64,000 nt of DNA from Struthidea cinerea (Eukaryota; Chordata; Aves; Passeriformes; Corcoracidae), in assembly GCA_013397865.1 (NCBI GenBank), contig VZTI01001657.1:248001-312000 (forward strand), given 5' to 3'. A program made the position numbers and the translations under genes. Shown here one piece after another: positions 36,132 through 48,980 of this stretch. Under the pieces are notes generated by a model. The model was given only the letters and a program-made list of their open reading frames with translations, did not search any database and was not told where the DNA came from. Positions within the stretch are counted from its first letter, which is position 1, and each line of letters begins with the position of its first letter.

Positions 36132-36879
36132 GCCCATGAATTTATTTAAGTACATGAACCTAAAAGTTATAGCATGGTTTTACTGAATAATTTAATTTTA
36201 AATAAACAGAAAACAATTCTTTCAGTAGCATAGGATGATTAAGATGTATGACCACAAAATCAAAACGATGCAAGGCAAGCTTTTATATAATTAAAAAGTT
36301 ATCTTCTATGGATTTATAATTCCAACAGTTAAATGCAGAACCTATGTGCAAAGCCTCTATGACACAGTTTTGATGTAGGAAAAATTATAAAACAGGATTT
36401 CTTCATCAAGCTGATATGCTGCTCCAAAAAAATTTGCCAACTTTTTAAATAGGGAGAACTTTCTTGGCTTCTCAGATTTCGTACCTCAGAAAAAACTATA
36501 TTCAATTTTTATTAAACCCTGCAAACCCCAAAAAAGCTATTAGAAAGCCAAAGATCACATAAAATTTCAGGTGTACCAGTTTCATTTCAGTGAAGCCCAA
36601 GCGAAAAAAAAACCCCTCAGCACCTGATAAATTTGCTACTATTTAAAAAGATTATTTCAGTGACGTCTGATTTTGTTCCCAGATACAAAATAAAGGCATT
36701 AAAGTATGTAGGACAGACTTCCACATGAACAGAAATATGGATGTTTAATTCTGCAATGAAAATGAAAACGAAACCTCCTTCTGCCTTTCATTAAGTAAAA
36801 AATTAATGGACACCTGAAAGGAAGCATAGCCTGACAATTTCTTCTAGTGATTGTAATAAAATACTTCCGCAACAACGAC

Positions 36880-36894
36880 AAAAAAAAAAAAAAA
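36880..36894 (+). repeat. A15 homopolymer
   Basis: An uninterrupted A run followed by 'gtttaaaaaagg'. Confidence 0.93.
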
Positions 36895-39800
36895 GTTTAA
36901 AAAAGGTCTAAAGAGAGAAAATAGGAAAAAAAAACAGGAGAAAGAGCAGTAGTCACCTGAAGTAAAGTAAGTAAAAGGACTGCTTGTGCCCAATATTTTG
37001 GAAGAAATTGTTCAGGAACAGTTCATCCATGTGAAAGTCCGAGTCATATAAGGCTGCAAAGGTCAGTGAGACCTCTGGTGATCAAGTCAGTAAGTACCAG
37101 CCACACATGCTAGACTGTCTTGAAGTAACATGGAAGTGTAGACACAACAAATCCTACTATTTATACATAGCAAGGAACACACAGCTTCTTTTGTTATAAT
37201 ACCTCTGCTGTACAGCTTTCTTGTTGCTCTTCTAAACTCTCCCACTACTCCCAAAGTGAGTAGTTCTCAGAGACGACAATATTGTAAAATAAAAAATGCT
37301 ATCTCAGACCCTCAGCTGATACCAGGAGCCCTAGCTATGGCTTTGGAGGTGATCATATTAAAGATCTTGAAAACCTCCTGTTACAAACATCTGTTTCATT
37401 TTGCCTGCCTGGAGCATGTTTGCGCTGAGCTTCTGGCCTGTGCCAAGTGTCAGTTTCGGGCTGCTTAGTAATAAGTACTGCAGTAGTGGAAGCAGCAATA
37501 AAGGTTCAGTATCAATAGTTAATTTATTTCTTGTTATTGACTGAGCAATTTCTATGAACTTTGCCCGGGTGTTCCTTGTGGTACCTCTGAAAACCAGCTC
37601 CAGTATTGTCAAGCCAGGACATAAGCCTGTTTGCAGAAACATGTTATAACTCCAGAGTGACATTCCCTAAAGCTTCAGTCAGAATTGAAGGTGCACCAGC
37701 CTGATGTGGCCGAGGTTGAGGAGGCAGTTGTTTGCAAATGTTTGTTCTTATAGCCAGGAAGAGAAAACTGATGCATCAGAAAACTGATGACTGCAAGGGA
37801 GAAGACATTTATGGCAAATACAGAGACCAAGAGTTCAGACCGACATCTCTGTCAGGGAGAAAATAGTACTGGAAAAGAGCACTAGTGGTGGGGACAGTAA
37901 ATTCAGTGGGAGATTCAGTATGTGCTTTGCACCACAAACAAGAGAGAGAAGATGCCAGAGACAAGACAGAGACAAAGCTCAGATGCAGCAAAACTGCATT
38001 GTGGCTCTGAAGGTTCCTCTACACAAATGGACTATGAGAATAAGAATTTCCTGTGTCTTCCTTTAAAAATGGCAGCATCTTTATTAGTAGGACGTCAATT
38101 CTGCACAAGCACGCACTCAGTCATGGCATTTCCTCCCTTGTAAGGCTCTTGGTGGAACTTCAGGTTGTTCTTGTTGTGATTACTCCTCTCTCTGTGATTC
38201 AGGTATATAGGAGCAATTTTGGGATGAAGCCAAGTATTTAGAGTAGCATTCTTTTCTCCTAATACCTGCAAGGTAAAGAACCTGGTGGGATAGACCCCTG
38301 CTCATGTCAATATAGAAAATGTGGCATTTCTAGATCACAACTCAAACTATAATTTCATAGATCTGTTGCAGGATAACAGAAATCTCACTACAGAAGGACC
38401 AGTTTTTTTCCCTGACAGGAAGAGAAATCTACATGATCAGCTCATGTGGAAGGAGTATCACATACATCTCCAGAGTCAGGCAAGCTGAACTGCTCTCTTT
38501 AGAATGGAATGGGAAGGTCTGCAAAATGCTCACAACTGACATCAAACTCTGAATGGACCAAATATTACACCACTTTGTATTTCCTGAAGATCTGACAAAA
38601 TCAACATCAAAAGAAGGGGCCAAAATATTTATCCTTTCGAAGACATCTTCTCCAAGTCTTTTCAGCATCTTACAGAGTGGAAATAAAACCACCTATTTAA
38701 GGAAGTAGGGAAAAATATATCATCACTCTTTTGGAACTACCTATTTGATACCTATTTCAATGATCAACACAGAAAGACTGAAAGTAAACCAGTACTTCTG
38801 TTCCAGAGGTTAAATCAATAATGAAGACAAGGAGTTCCCAGAACCATCCATTAGAAGAATGAAACAAACACTGAATAGCCACTATTGACAAGAAAACAAA
38901 CAAAGAAAGGAATATCAATCCCCAAAAAAGCAGCCAACCAAACAAACAAACTACAAACACCACCACCAGCCTCCCCCAGCAACAGCATGTACCCATGGAA
39001 TCAAGAAACATATCCTGCATGTGTATGCCCAAGGGCAGGGCATTGAAGCTAACATGCAATCTCAGGTACAGAATTTCCTGGCCACTGGAAAACAATTTGA
39101 ATATACTCTAATTGTGCTTTGTGTGATACTTACATACTAAACAGGCTGCAAGTATATATATTTTGTATAACTTTCAAGGATGGGTTGCCGGTTTCAGATG
39201 AAATATGAAGCACAAAAAAATTTCAAGAAATAGCCATTAGCAGCCCAAACAAATTTTGTTGCCAAGTAACTTCAAAGTATTGCCTGTGGTTCTTTCTCTG
39301 GTGTTATTTATGGCATCTCCATCAGCCTGTATACTACTGGAGCAAAAGAACTCACTTAGTGTATGAAATGTTAACACAAGGGGATACTTGTATGGCATGT
39401 TTGTGATACTTAATGCCGGTATTAAACATTCTCTTTTTCAGAAGTCAACATGTGCCGTTTTCCAAATTCTTTCCCTATTCCCTTTGTTTTCTACATTCAA
39501 GTACTTTTGAGATGAAGATAATTAGAACATGCAAAAGCTAGGTGTTTCATCAGATTTCTAAAAATGGAAGTTCCTCATCAACCCTTTAAAAACACAGTTG
39601 TGTCAACAAAGAATACATCCCTTTCCCCTACCACCCAAATTCCTTTATTTTCAGTATTTTACACTACTTCCTCTCTACCTGCTTTTTTATCCTAAGAAAA
39701 ATTTCTGATCTTCTGGTTTGTTGAATATGGTCACCTTAAATTAAATTATCATGAAATACATTTATCTGAAATTATTTTCAGGTAGAGCAGGACTCTTAAT

Positions 39801-40479
39801 GATTCTCTCAAACACCAGCTTTCTCATGACAGTATTATTTTCATAGATGTTTCTACTGTATCAAATTTAGTCAAACGGCTAAGGGGAGGATAAATGCTTT
39901 TTGTTAGGTAGAACACAAAATAAGGAGTCTCAATTTTTCAGTCTTTGCTGCAGAGTAATAATTATTTGAAACTTCTTACTAGTCTCTTTGTATTTTAAAT
40001 TTTATCTTTTTTAAAATTATCTGGTGATGCTCACTGTAGTGGTGCTATGTTTCCATGAGTTGACTATTTCATTTGTCAAAAAAACCCTTTTCAGGTCTTA
40101 TAATTCCCTTTCTCTTTCTTAGCCAAAGCTGTAATCCAATACCTCTTTTCCGCTCTAAACCCTCTTCTTCTTTTCCAAAAGGAAGAACTGCAGATGAAAC
40201 TATTGAAGAAACATCTTTGAATGTCCAACATAATAGTGGTAAAAATAATGCAGATTCAGATCTGTGGTTCTCCTTAGGCAAGATCTTTAATTCTGAAGGG
40301 GAAAAGGAATTTTGGCTAACAGGCATCTTTGCATATATTTAACTCCTTTTCAAGGCTTGATGAGGAGTCTTGACCCCAAGTTTAAGTAAAAATTGAACAT
40401 TTTCACTAATGTTTGCACTCAGTCTTAAAAAACTTGTGTGTCCGACTGGAAACTTATTCTATTGAAGAACTACTAAATT

Positions 40480-40800
40480 TAGTCTTGCACTCCTATCGTT
40501 CTCCGTATATATCATTAACCGTGAAAAAAATAAAACTACAGACAATTCTGCAAAGGGAATTGGGGTTGCCAGTGCATCAGAGAGGCGCAAATCATATCAT
40601 AAAATAATGCCAATTGCAAAACCAATTACTCTTCCCATTTCCCTCCTTTGCTCTCCCTTCCCCTTTTTACTGAATAATTACACTGGACAGGCGGTTGACA
40701 CTCTTGAGCTGAATTGAAAGATTAGTTAATCAATAAAACCATTTCATTTCAAGTTTTATATATGGGTCACTTGACAGCTCAGCTCCTTACCAAATCTAGT
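40480..40800. promoter_or_regulatory. Candidate conserved non-coding element
   Basis: A CpG-bearing, repeat-free block with closely packed sites: 'agaggcgcaaatcatatcat' (40571-40590), 'aaaataatgccaattgcaaa' just after it, 'ccaattactc', 'ctgaataattacactgg' (homeodomain-type), 'acaggcggttgacac', and 'agattagttaatcaataaaa' near 40720-40740. The density of TAAT/ATTA and CCAAT-like cores is unusual for the region. No promoter or transcript is evident. Confidence 0.35.
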
Positions 40801-41030
40801 TCCAAGCATCCCAACCAATGCTCCCTGTCCGTGAAAACAGTTGCCAGCACCCCCGGGTGCCTGTTTCTAGATTGTTGCAGAAGTGACTAAGACAAGATAG
40901 GACGTAGGGTATCAAGTAAAAGAACTGAACCCTGTTCACTTATTCTCTTCTTACTCCTTCAGGGAGGAAGGCAGACCACCAAGAACAAACCTCTCTTTTT
41001 CAAGGTCCTCCCTCACAGAGTAGTATTATT

Positions 41031-41073
41031 AAAAAAAAAAAAAAAGAAAAAGAAGAAAGAAAAGAAAAAAAAT
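41031..41073 (+). repeat. A-rich polypurine strip
   Basis: An A15 run followed by an A/G-only stretch, about 43 purines in a row. Confidence 0.93.
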
Positions 41074-41481
41074 ATGGTGGTAAACCAAGAAAAATGAACT
41101 ATGCAGGTTGATGATTACAGGCAATAAGGGGACAAAATACAGAACAGCTTTACGAAAGACTGAAAAGAGCCGAGTTAGCGACAAGAGCTAATCAAAGAAT
41201 GCAAGAAAAAAAAAAATGCTAACAAGTGGTGGTGGGAAATCATCTGGGAAATGGTGTCATGGCCCCCAGAATCCCAATTTTTTTCACTTTTGTATGTTGA
41301 GCTGAAGATCTTGTAGAGAAGTGGTTGACTCATTAGGTCCAGACATGGCTAGACTGCGGAAGCCACCTGTAAGTATTTTTAAAATAGAGCTCCAAGTTTT
41401 TCAGTTCTGAAAACAATCACAATTTTATAATCAAGGCTTTGTTTTCCCAAGTCAAGTTTTCTTTGTTCATTTAAAAGAAAC

Positions 41482-41515
41482 AAAAGAAAAAAAAAAAAAG
41501 GGAGGAAGAAAAAGG
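41482..41515 (+). repeat. A-rich polypurine strip
   Basis: About 34 consecutive purines, A-rich at first and then 'gggaggaagaaaaagg'. Confidence 0.92.
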
Positions 41516-42539
41516 TTGAAAAGCTTTAATTCCAGACACTGCAGGAAACTTTTTTCTGAATCGAAGCATCTAACTTTTTCGAGGGTCACTTACCACCATT
41601 AGGAAAGACTGAAAAAAAAATGTCATGTGCAAAGCCTACCTCACCATGTGGCTAAATAAGCTTGACTCTCGTCTTGCAGTGATTAATGGAACTTGATTGA
41701 TTTCAGGAACTCTTCTCTTTCACACTGGAGCAGCTACTATTGTTTATTCTAACTCGAAACAACACCAAAATATTCTTACACTGAGATGGCTGACCTGACT
41801 CCTACTATATGCCACAAAGTAATTCAGTTCCTTTGTACTGATTTGGATGTCCATTGCTTCAGCATAAGCTCAGGAATATTAAAAGACAATGAAATGTAAA
41901 ATGAACTTATTGATCGAAACAAGATCTTCACAAAACAGAATTTTTAATCTTTTTTTTTTTTAGTGGACTTCTTAAAATCTGCTACAATGGCAGTGGAAAA
42001 GATTCAGAAATTTCAGCACAATGTACTGTCTTGAATTTCTGTTCCCGTGACATTTGTCTGATTTAAATTCTTCTTTTAAATTTTTCTCTAACCGGCACCT
42101 TTATTATGTGACCTTTATTCTGGATGGCCTCCAAGGTACTATATACAATAGCTACTTCCACACCACTACCTCAACGACAAGCCAGCTGATTTCTGTGCTA
42201 ATTGCTGGATTTGAAACTTCCCTTCCTCTACAAAGTTCCAATTAAGAGCCAGGTATTTAGAGTAGGTACTCTGGATCTAATGCGGGTTTCTAAGTTTTAT
42301 TGTGAGGAAGACGTGGCAGCCTGTTTTCTGCTCAGGGACACAATTTAGCATTGACACAGTTAAAATACTCTCTAGAAGTGTGTAGTAAGGAGCAGCAAAA
42401 CCAAGAATGCATGAAATGGAGTACTCCTATCAGAAACGCTAGCTATTTGCAGAATTCTTATGTCAACAGGACCAGTAAACAAGTGTTAATATTTCTAGTG
42501 GAAGGAGCATCCATGGGGAATTCAGTGTAGCTAGCTGCA

Positions 42540-43010
42540 CAGAGCAAAGAATCAGATCGGAGAGGGAATTGTGTCAGCTCTGGCGTGTCGGCAGTATGTG
42601 GCTGTCAGGAGTGTGAAATGGAGCTGCTTCAAAGCTGAGTAGGCTGTGACCTGAATGCTGCACGTCCATGCAGTCAGTGTGAGAGGATCAATGACAGCAT
42701 TTGCTGGGCTCTAGTCATCCCCTCTGCTAATGAAAGCAGTCCTGAAAGGCATAATGCAGGGCCTCTAGGCAGCCTAAAGCCTAGCATTAGCTGAGTTTGT
42801 TATAAGCTTGGCTGGCGAGTGCACTGAGTACCAAAGGCCCCTTCCTCTGTTGCTCTATCCCACCAACTCCCCCCGGCTGTCTGTTTAGTGTCACTCAGCT
42901 GGGATGGATCCCGTTAAAGATCTGACGCTTAGCAAGGACTCAGAGGTGTCTGGAACGCCTGCCTCTAATCATAAACACCACAGCTGGCAATGATGTGGTC
43001 GAGGAAAAAA
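42540..43010. promoter_or_regulatory. Candidate conserved non-coding element, relatively GC-rich
   Basis: About 470 bp with more G+C and more CpG than the surroundings, no repeats and no open frame of note. It includes 'gatcaatgacagcatttgct' near 42687, 'gctaatgaaagcag', 'ggcataatgcagggcc', 'cctagcattagctgag', 'gttataagcttggctgg' and 'cctctaatcataaac' (TAATC-type) near 42962. This is the kind of block usually conserved across amniotes. No TATA box or CpG island suggests a promoter, so distal enhancer is the better guess. Confidence 0.38.
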
Positions 43011-45420
43011 AAATCACCTTGATCCAACAGCACACATTCCCTTTGATGTTTCTGCAGTGAGTTCACTGCCCAGAGAGAAAGGTACTGCTTTAAAAAAAAT
43101 CAGGCTTGACATTCTCAAATCATAACCATATGACTCTCAATTCCAAGCTTGAAAAACCCCACAACCCAATCCCAGGAAAACACAACATTTTGTTCTGAGA
43201 AACTCAGGGAAGAAGCATCTGACAATGATAACATGAAACAGGTTTGGAAGATAATGGCAGTTTGAGAAGAAAACACTTCCAAAAAATTCAGACTGCCACT
43301 ACCAAAAATGGAAGAAGCCTTCTGCCAAAGATTGCAAACTGTGGTGACCTCAAGTAAGAGACTGTAGCTGATTCAAGGGAAAAATGAAACTTTTCAAAGA
43401 CAACATTGCTTGTGCTCTGCCACTGTTTATAAGTGCCTTATGCCCTCCTGCCTTTCGGGGTGGCCTGGTAAATACAAGAGCTCTTCTGTATTTTACAGTC
43501 CTCTGCCACAAATTTCTGTTAAATATTCAACACTGTGAGCATGATTTTTAAATTTTTTTTACCCAGTCATGTTACAAAGAGAATTGTGAATTCAGTGCAA
43601 AAGGCTTGTTATTTATTGTAGGGTTTTTTTGCACTGCCCCTCTGTTTCATATATGGTCATGAAATATACAAATGCCCTATTTATTTTCATACTGCTTGGA
43701 TTTCTTGATAGAAAAACTACACTGATTTTCTTGCACTGATTTCTTTCTAGACACAGAGTGCTGTACATACCTTTTGCTAAAAATCCGGGAAAACTGTTAA
43801 CTTTTGTTCTCCGACACATTCATGCTACTGTTTCCTTATGCTAAACCATCTATACTAACACTGATAAAGGGCCTCATTTGAACAATCCTAACACAATGTA
43901 CAGTCTAATTTTCTTTTCATTATTCACAGCAGGGGAGCATTACAATTAATAATGAAGCTCTTTCCAAGGCCATATGAAGAAAAAGGCATTCTAGACACAC
44001 AGATGAAGACACTTATTTGCTTGGTACAAAAAGAAAAATTTAGAACTAACTTTGAAAAAGTCACTAAAAATGAATCTCCAGAATTTGCCCCTATTTGCAA
44101 ATTTAAATATCTAGCATTTTTACATGGAAAATGAACAGCTGGCGCAGCAGCAACTGCAAACAGTCATGTAGTACTCAAACATGTTTTTTCCCTTTCTGGA
44201 TGTTTTTCTAAAATGTCCTTTTTCATGATTTCATATTACCCACAAGGTTTACTTTCTCATCCAGATAAAAAGGCCAGGTTACATTGCCTCAGAATCAAAA
44301 ACAATACTAGCAGCCATTCCCTAACAACAAAACTAAAGACAACTCCATCACCTTTGGTATTAATATGCACTGTTTGTTACTGTGGCTCAAACTGATCAGA
44401 GCCATCCTGACACAACTAAAGCAGAGATGTGACATCTCGTATACAAAACACAGAGCTTAAGAGTAAGTGTAAATTGAACTACCATGTCACGGCCGGAAAA
44501 TCTGCGAGCTGTATTCCAAATCTGCATGAGTTTTCACAGGCTGTTTGTGCTGACATTCTTCCCTGCAATTCTCTCAAATGCTGCAGATTCAGATAAGATT
44601 CAGATTTATGAAGTTTATGTACTGTTCTGCAGCGGTACGCGTGTTCGTGTGTATGTGAAGGAAAAGGAGGCTAATTCATCTGGGTTATGAAACATCAGCA
44701 TTTTACATACCCCTATATGGCAATTTTTCTCTTATACTGTATGTAAGCAAAATACAATTAAATAATAGCCAAGATCTGCAGCCCTAGGGACATTTAAAAG
44801 AATGTGAGGAGGGGACACAAATCTGTCTTATTTCCTTGTGGACTAATCTCTTATTTTCAACCACAAAGAATTAAAATCAGTACCAGAAAACTGTTACTAA
44901 CATACTGTCATAAACACAGGTTAATTGATTTAAAAAAAAAATATTTCCTCAAGCCTTGTGAAGAGCTATGGATTTTACCGCAATGGCAGTTGTTTACCTC
45001 TGTATATGCAAGAGTTCAGGAGGTGAGAGTCAAGATGTGCATCCAGTTCTTCAAGGAAAAATCAGAGCTATCCATCCAGTCTGCTCCCCTACTGCAACTG
45101 AATAATTCTAATCTTACTGGCAAAGTCTATCATAAAATTCCTCCTTTTTCTCTATTCTTACATTACTTTCAAACATCACAGGATAAAAGCTATGAGAAAT
45201 CATTCTAATCATTAATATGGTTTTATTGCAATGAATTTTTTTTGGCTTCTATATTTTAATGTGACAAAATCAGTACGGAAATGTGACTTATCAGAAGCAT
45301 TCCCCCAACAAAAAGCATAAGAGAATTCTGTAATGTATTTCTTCCAGCTTCATTTTACAGATCAGATTTAAAAGTGTTTTATTGATTGCATGTTCTTGCA
45401 TGGAACAACTACAAAAGACC

Positions 45421-45485
45421 AAAAAAANNNNNNNNNNNNNNNNNNNNNNNNNNNNNNNNNNNNNNNNNNAAAAAAAAAAAAAAAA
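45421..45485. other. Assembly gap (42 N) inside a poly-A tract
   Basis: Seven A (45421-45427), then N (45428-45469), then sixteen A (45470-45485). Poly-A on both sides shows that the gap lies within a homopolymer or an A-rich repeat. Any reading frame crossing it is meaningless. Confidence 0.95.
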
Positions 45486-46835
45486 GCCAAACACTTTCCT
45501 GGTCACAAATGAGTATCCATTATGGTCTTAGTTTGACTACACAAAGAGGACTGCCATTTAAGAGAAGGAAAAGAAAAAAAAAGCTTGATTCTAGGTGGTG
45601 GTTTTCATGCTTATACTACAATGAATGTAACTGAGCTGATGACAAGTGAAATATTGTTTGACTGTGCCTAAAATGCATGTGGCCTCCACCTGTTGCATTG
45701 ACTGCACCAACATTCAGTTCATCTTACCAGCATCTAACACTTATACTTTGCTTTAATGCTCTATTATAAAATACAGCACACTGCCTTATAAAAGGAAACT
45801 ATTTTTTTAATTCATATTCACCAAAAATGTAGAACATGATGACTTGTTAACTGACTCGATTTGCTAAATGTCTTAGATTCCATGTAACTGGCAGGGCTAG
45901 TATGCAAAACACCAGACCTGTGCAAAATTCCGGGATGAGATAGCAGTCCAATCAGAAAGCAAATGCTTTATAGCACTTACAAGGCTGCAGTTCAAAGATG
46001 CCTTCAGCCCTTCATTTCTAAACCAGTCCAAAGCTGCCTTCATCCCGCTCACTCACACCATGACAGAGGAGGCTCCACCTCACACCAACTCTCTAGTGAC
46101 CCCTCCAGATGAATCAGAAGAAAAATTGACCAGCTACAACGGCATTCTCAGATGAAGGGAGGCTGGCTGGCTGGAGAGTTTAGGATGAAACACGCAGGTC
46201 AAACAGAAGTCTTCAGGGATTCAAAAGCTCATGTTTCCTGCACCACTCCTCCTTTAAAGATTGCAATGAATTCTGTCAAATTAAAGTGCTCAAATACTTT
46301 TATTTATTTTACTTTTGTGAGATGTAAATCTAAACTTGATATAGAATTAATTTCACAAGTGATTATAAACCATTTAACTTGGGCACAACCATAAATTCCT
46401 GACACTGAAGTCTGATTTGTGCAGATCCTTACTCACAAGAAGCTCTCTACTAATACCAACACTGGTCCTGTGGAGGAGGAAGAGTTTCAGAGCTAGAACA
46501 GAAACTACAACACTGTGGAAGCCCTCCATAACTTTTTTGTTTCTCCTGCTTTTGAAACGAACTGCCTCCTGTTGCTTTGTTTCTTTGCTGATTTCGGAAG
46601 CCTCATTGGGAACTTAAATTTTGTACATACATAGTCTTTGTATCACTTTCCAAAACTTCAGTGTCCACGTTCATTCTATGGCTTTTGCAGTACACAATCT
46701 CTGCTTGCAGAATGGCTTCACCAAGTGGGTACTGGAGTAGTTTATGCTTTATGAAGTTTTCTGAAGGTTTTGCTTTTTGGGTGTTTTCTTACAAGAGGTG
46801 ATTGAAAACAGAAAGGAAAAGCCTGATTTTCTTTA

Positions 46836-46897
46836 TTTTTTTCTCTCTCTTTTTTTTTTTTTTTTTTTCCCTCTTTTTTTTTTTTTTTCCCTCCTTT
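46836..46897. repeat. 62-bp uninterrupted polypyrimidine tract
   Basis: Only C and T from 46836 to 46897, including T19 (46850-46868) and T15 (46874-46888). The lysine- and phenylalanine-rich frames on either strand across it are artefacts of this run. Confidence 0.95.
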
Positions 46898-47049
46898 AAT
46901 ACTCTTATTCCGAGACTATGTATGACAATACCTCTTGGAAAATTGCTCCTGTCCAATAACATGCTCAAAGTACTCCTTTGCCAGAGGCATTCACTCATTA
47001 TATAAATCAAACAAGCATACAAAAACAGACAAAAAGTGACTGGTAATGC

Positions 47050-47440
47050 CCAGTGAATTTCTGTGCTCAGCTAAGATGATTTGGTGCATTGCATGCAGAT
47101 GTCAGGTATTTTTATAAAGAACTCCATTGTGCAGGGCCCCACTACTCCTCCATCGCTCCCAGCACTCCCTTAAAAGGGGGGCAGTGGGCAGACAACCATT
47201 CCAGCTGGGCTTGGAACCTCGTCTGAGTCAGGAAAACCACAGCTCATAAGCAAAGAGGAAGCATAATGTTCTACAAGGACAAAACATTAGCAAAAATGTC
47301 ACTCAGCCCCAGTTCCACATGTTGGCTGCCACGGCCTCTTCCTCCTAGCATGCCCGATTGATATAAATTCCATCTGCTCAGCAGCCAAGTGACAGAGAAG
47401 AAATACCGGCATCTGGTCTCTATTGCTGTCGGGTTTTTGT
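47050..47440. promoter_or_regulatory. Candidate conserved non-coding element
   Basis: A repeat-free block of mixed composition with 'gcattgcatgcagatgtc', 'tttttataaagaactcc', 'aaaccacagctcataagc' (RUNX-type), 'cattagcaaaaatgtcactc', 'cccgattgatataaattcc' and 'gccaagtgacagagaag'. Several CpGs occur in an otherwise CpG-poor region. Inferred distal regulatory element; no transcript evidence. Confidence 0.33.
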
Positions 47441-48764
47441 TCCATGTTAGACCTTAGCTAGAAACATATGAAGAAATGAAGGTGCTGGCAAGCGACTAAA
47501 AGGCTGCACTGGCACAAATGAGACTTTCTGATGCTTTTCACACTTCTCTCTGGATTTTTACAGGCAAAAAGATGGAGGAGACTTGATAAACTGAGTCTGG
47601 AGAGCCAATGGGCCTGGAGGTCATTTGGTGTTGCTAACTTTTTTTTGAGTGTTTAAAACTGTAAAGCAAAACAATTTTTTTTAACACAACAGAAGGTAAT
47701 GAAGTCACACAAGAATGTTGCTCTTCAGCTAGGTTTTTTTTTCTCCTTCTCTTAAACATCCACTGGTTTGGACCTGATCCACTAGCACTTTATATTCTCC
47801 TGAGAAGCAGCTGGAAAGTGCCAAACCACTAACTTTTTTTTTTTTTTAACCCCACTGTGTCCAGCAGAAAGCAAGAGCTTCAAACTAAGAGAGAGAGCAA
47901 TAGAGCAGACCAGTAATATGCATTACTGTCTGAGAAAATGATGCTTGAGTGCTTTTTGAGAGCAGCTCCTGAAGCGATAGGGGAGACTGTGAGTCAATGT
48001 GATTGCATGTGTGTGTGTGTACATTCAAAGATTTCTTTGAGGAATGGTTCCTCACACCAACTGAGGTGCAAGAAAAAATAAATGTGTGACAGAGAGGAAG
48101 GTAAAAAATAAAATACATTGGTAATAAAATTAGAGACAGACACTTTTCTCCTTGCCAAAAAACAATTGGAGCCAAAAACTTAGGAAGACATTTTGTACTT
48201 AAAGAGATGCACAAAACAACACAAGATAGTTGGTCTTCAGTAAGGTAAAATGTTTCTAGAATTTAACGTGGAACCTAAATATTCCAAATCAATACAGAAT
48301 TTCATTTTATTAGAATAAAAAATAGTGTTCCATTTATCTACAATGCCTCCAGCCCTTGTTGGTCTCATATGATTCCCTCTGCAATACAGCATCCTCCTCT
48401 TTCGTGTGACAGGACCACAAACTGACAGAAAGAAATGAAGCGAGTGAACAGCTATCAGAACAACATTATAACACCAATGAGAGAGAACACATGTAAGAGA
48501 AGAGCTCTCAAGAACATATAAATATATAATAGAGCCCTGGAACACTTAATAATTAATTGCAAGGAAGAAGCTTTTATTTCAACAAAAATAAAGGCTTCCA
48601 ACTAGCAACTCCATGAGAGTGGAACAGTCCAGTATATTGATGCCCAAAAGGCAGTTCCATGCCAGTTCTTCACAAGGTGAAGTTTCCCTTTCATGCTTGG
48701 CCAGGATCACTTCAACACATGGTCTGCATTTCATCCTCAGATAAAGTCTGAAGTGGTACCTGCC
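47441..48764. other. Unique non-coding DNA
   Basis: No gene is recognised. It contains a T14 run (47834-47847) and a short (TG)n strip near 48008-48020. Minus-strand frames of 102-109 codons show no known domain. Confidence 0.6.
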
Positions 48765-48830
48765 TTTTGTGGTGATTCCCTCCTGCAGTGGAATTGCTCC
48801 CAGTGACTTCAGTGGGCTTTGCACCTAAAC
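48765..48830. repeat. Possible relic of an old archosaur/turtle palindromic repeat
   Basis: The text 'ggtgattccctcctgcagtg' followed by 'ctcccagtgacttcagtggg' fits the degenerate core ('cattgacttcaatgg') of an interspersed repeat remembered from reptile and bird genomes. It is eroded and I give it no family name. Confidence 0.35.
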
Positions 48831-48884
48831 CAATAAAGTCAGCAATATAGTTTACCTAGTAGGATAAAGAGTATTGCAAGATCC

Positions 48885-48980
48885 CATAACTAGGAGTCAA
48901 ATATTCCACTGCTGGTTCACCTCATGTTACTTTGGGGAAGTTAATTCTGCTAACTTAGCATTCCTCACTGGAAATTATTA
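48885..48980 (+). repeat. MIR-like SINE relic
   Basis: The order 'actaggagtcaa', 'ccactgctggttcacc', 'tgttactttggggaagttaa', 'cattcctcactgg' matches the MIR sequence order (ggagtca; tRNA-derived part; 'gtgaccttgggcaagtcac'; 'gcctcagtttcc'). About two thirds of positions agree by eye, typical of an old MIR. Confidence 0.5.

Larger units (their letters stand above)
34141..40479. other. Unique AT-rich non-coding DNA
   Basis: No gene is recognised. It contains a strong short hairpin (36094-36131), an A15 run (36880-36894), a 12-bp palindrome ctgatgcatcag (37768-37779) and an A/C-rich strip near 38930-38975. Open frames of up to about 113 codons (for example 35204-35545 on -) look random. Confidence 0.6.
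40801..42539. other. Unique non-coding DNA with A-rich strips
   Basis: No gene is recognised. Purine or A-rich strips lie at 41031-41073 and 41482-41515. A short GC-rich dyad, gcaccc-cc-gggtgc, sits near 40848-40861. Confidence 0.6.
43011..47049. other. Unique AT-rich non-coding DNA with one gap
   Basis: No gene is recognised. Frames such as 44804-45208 on + (134 codons) resemble nothing known. It contains the second assembly gap (45428-45469) and a long polypyrimidine run (46836-46897). Confidence 0.6.

Noticed and set aside
45291..45634. Open frames on both strands across 45428-45469
   Set aside because: They run through N and poly-A, so the reading is undefined.
46789..47022. Lysine-rich minus-strand frame and phenylalanine-rich plus-strand frame
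   Set aside because: Both are translations of the T-run tract at 46836-46897.
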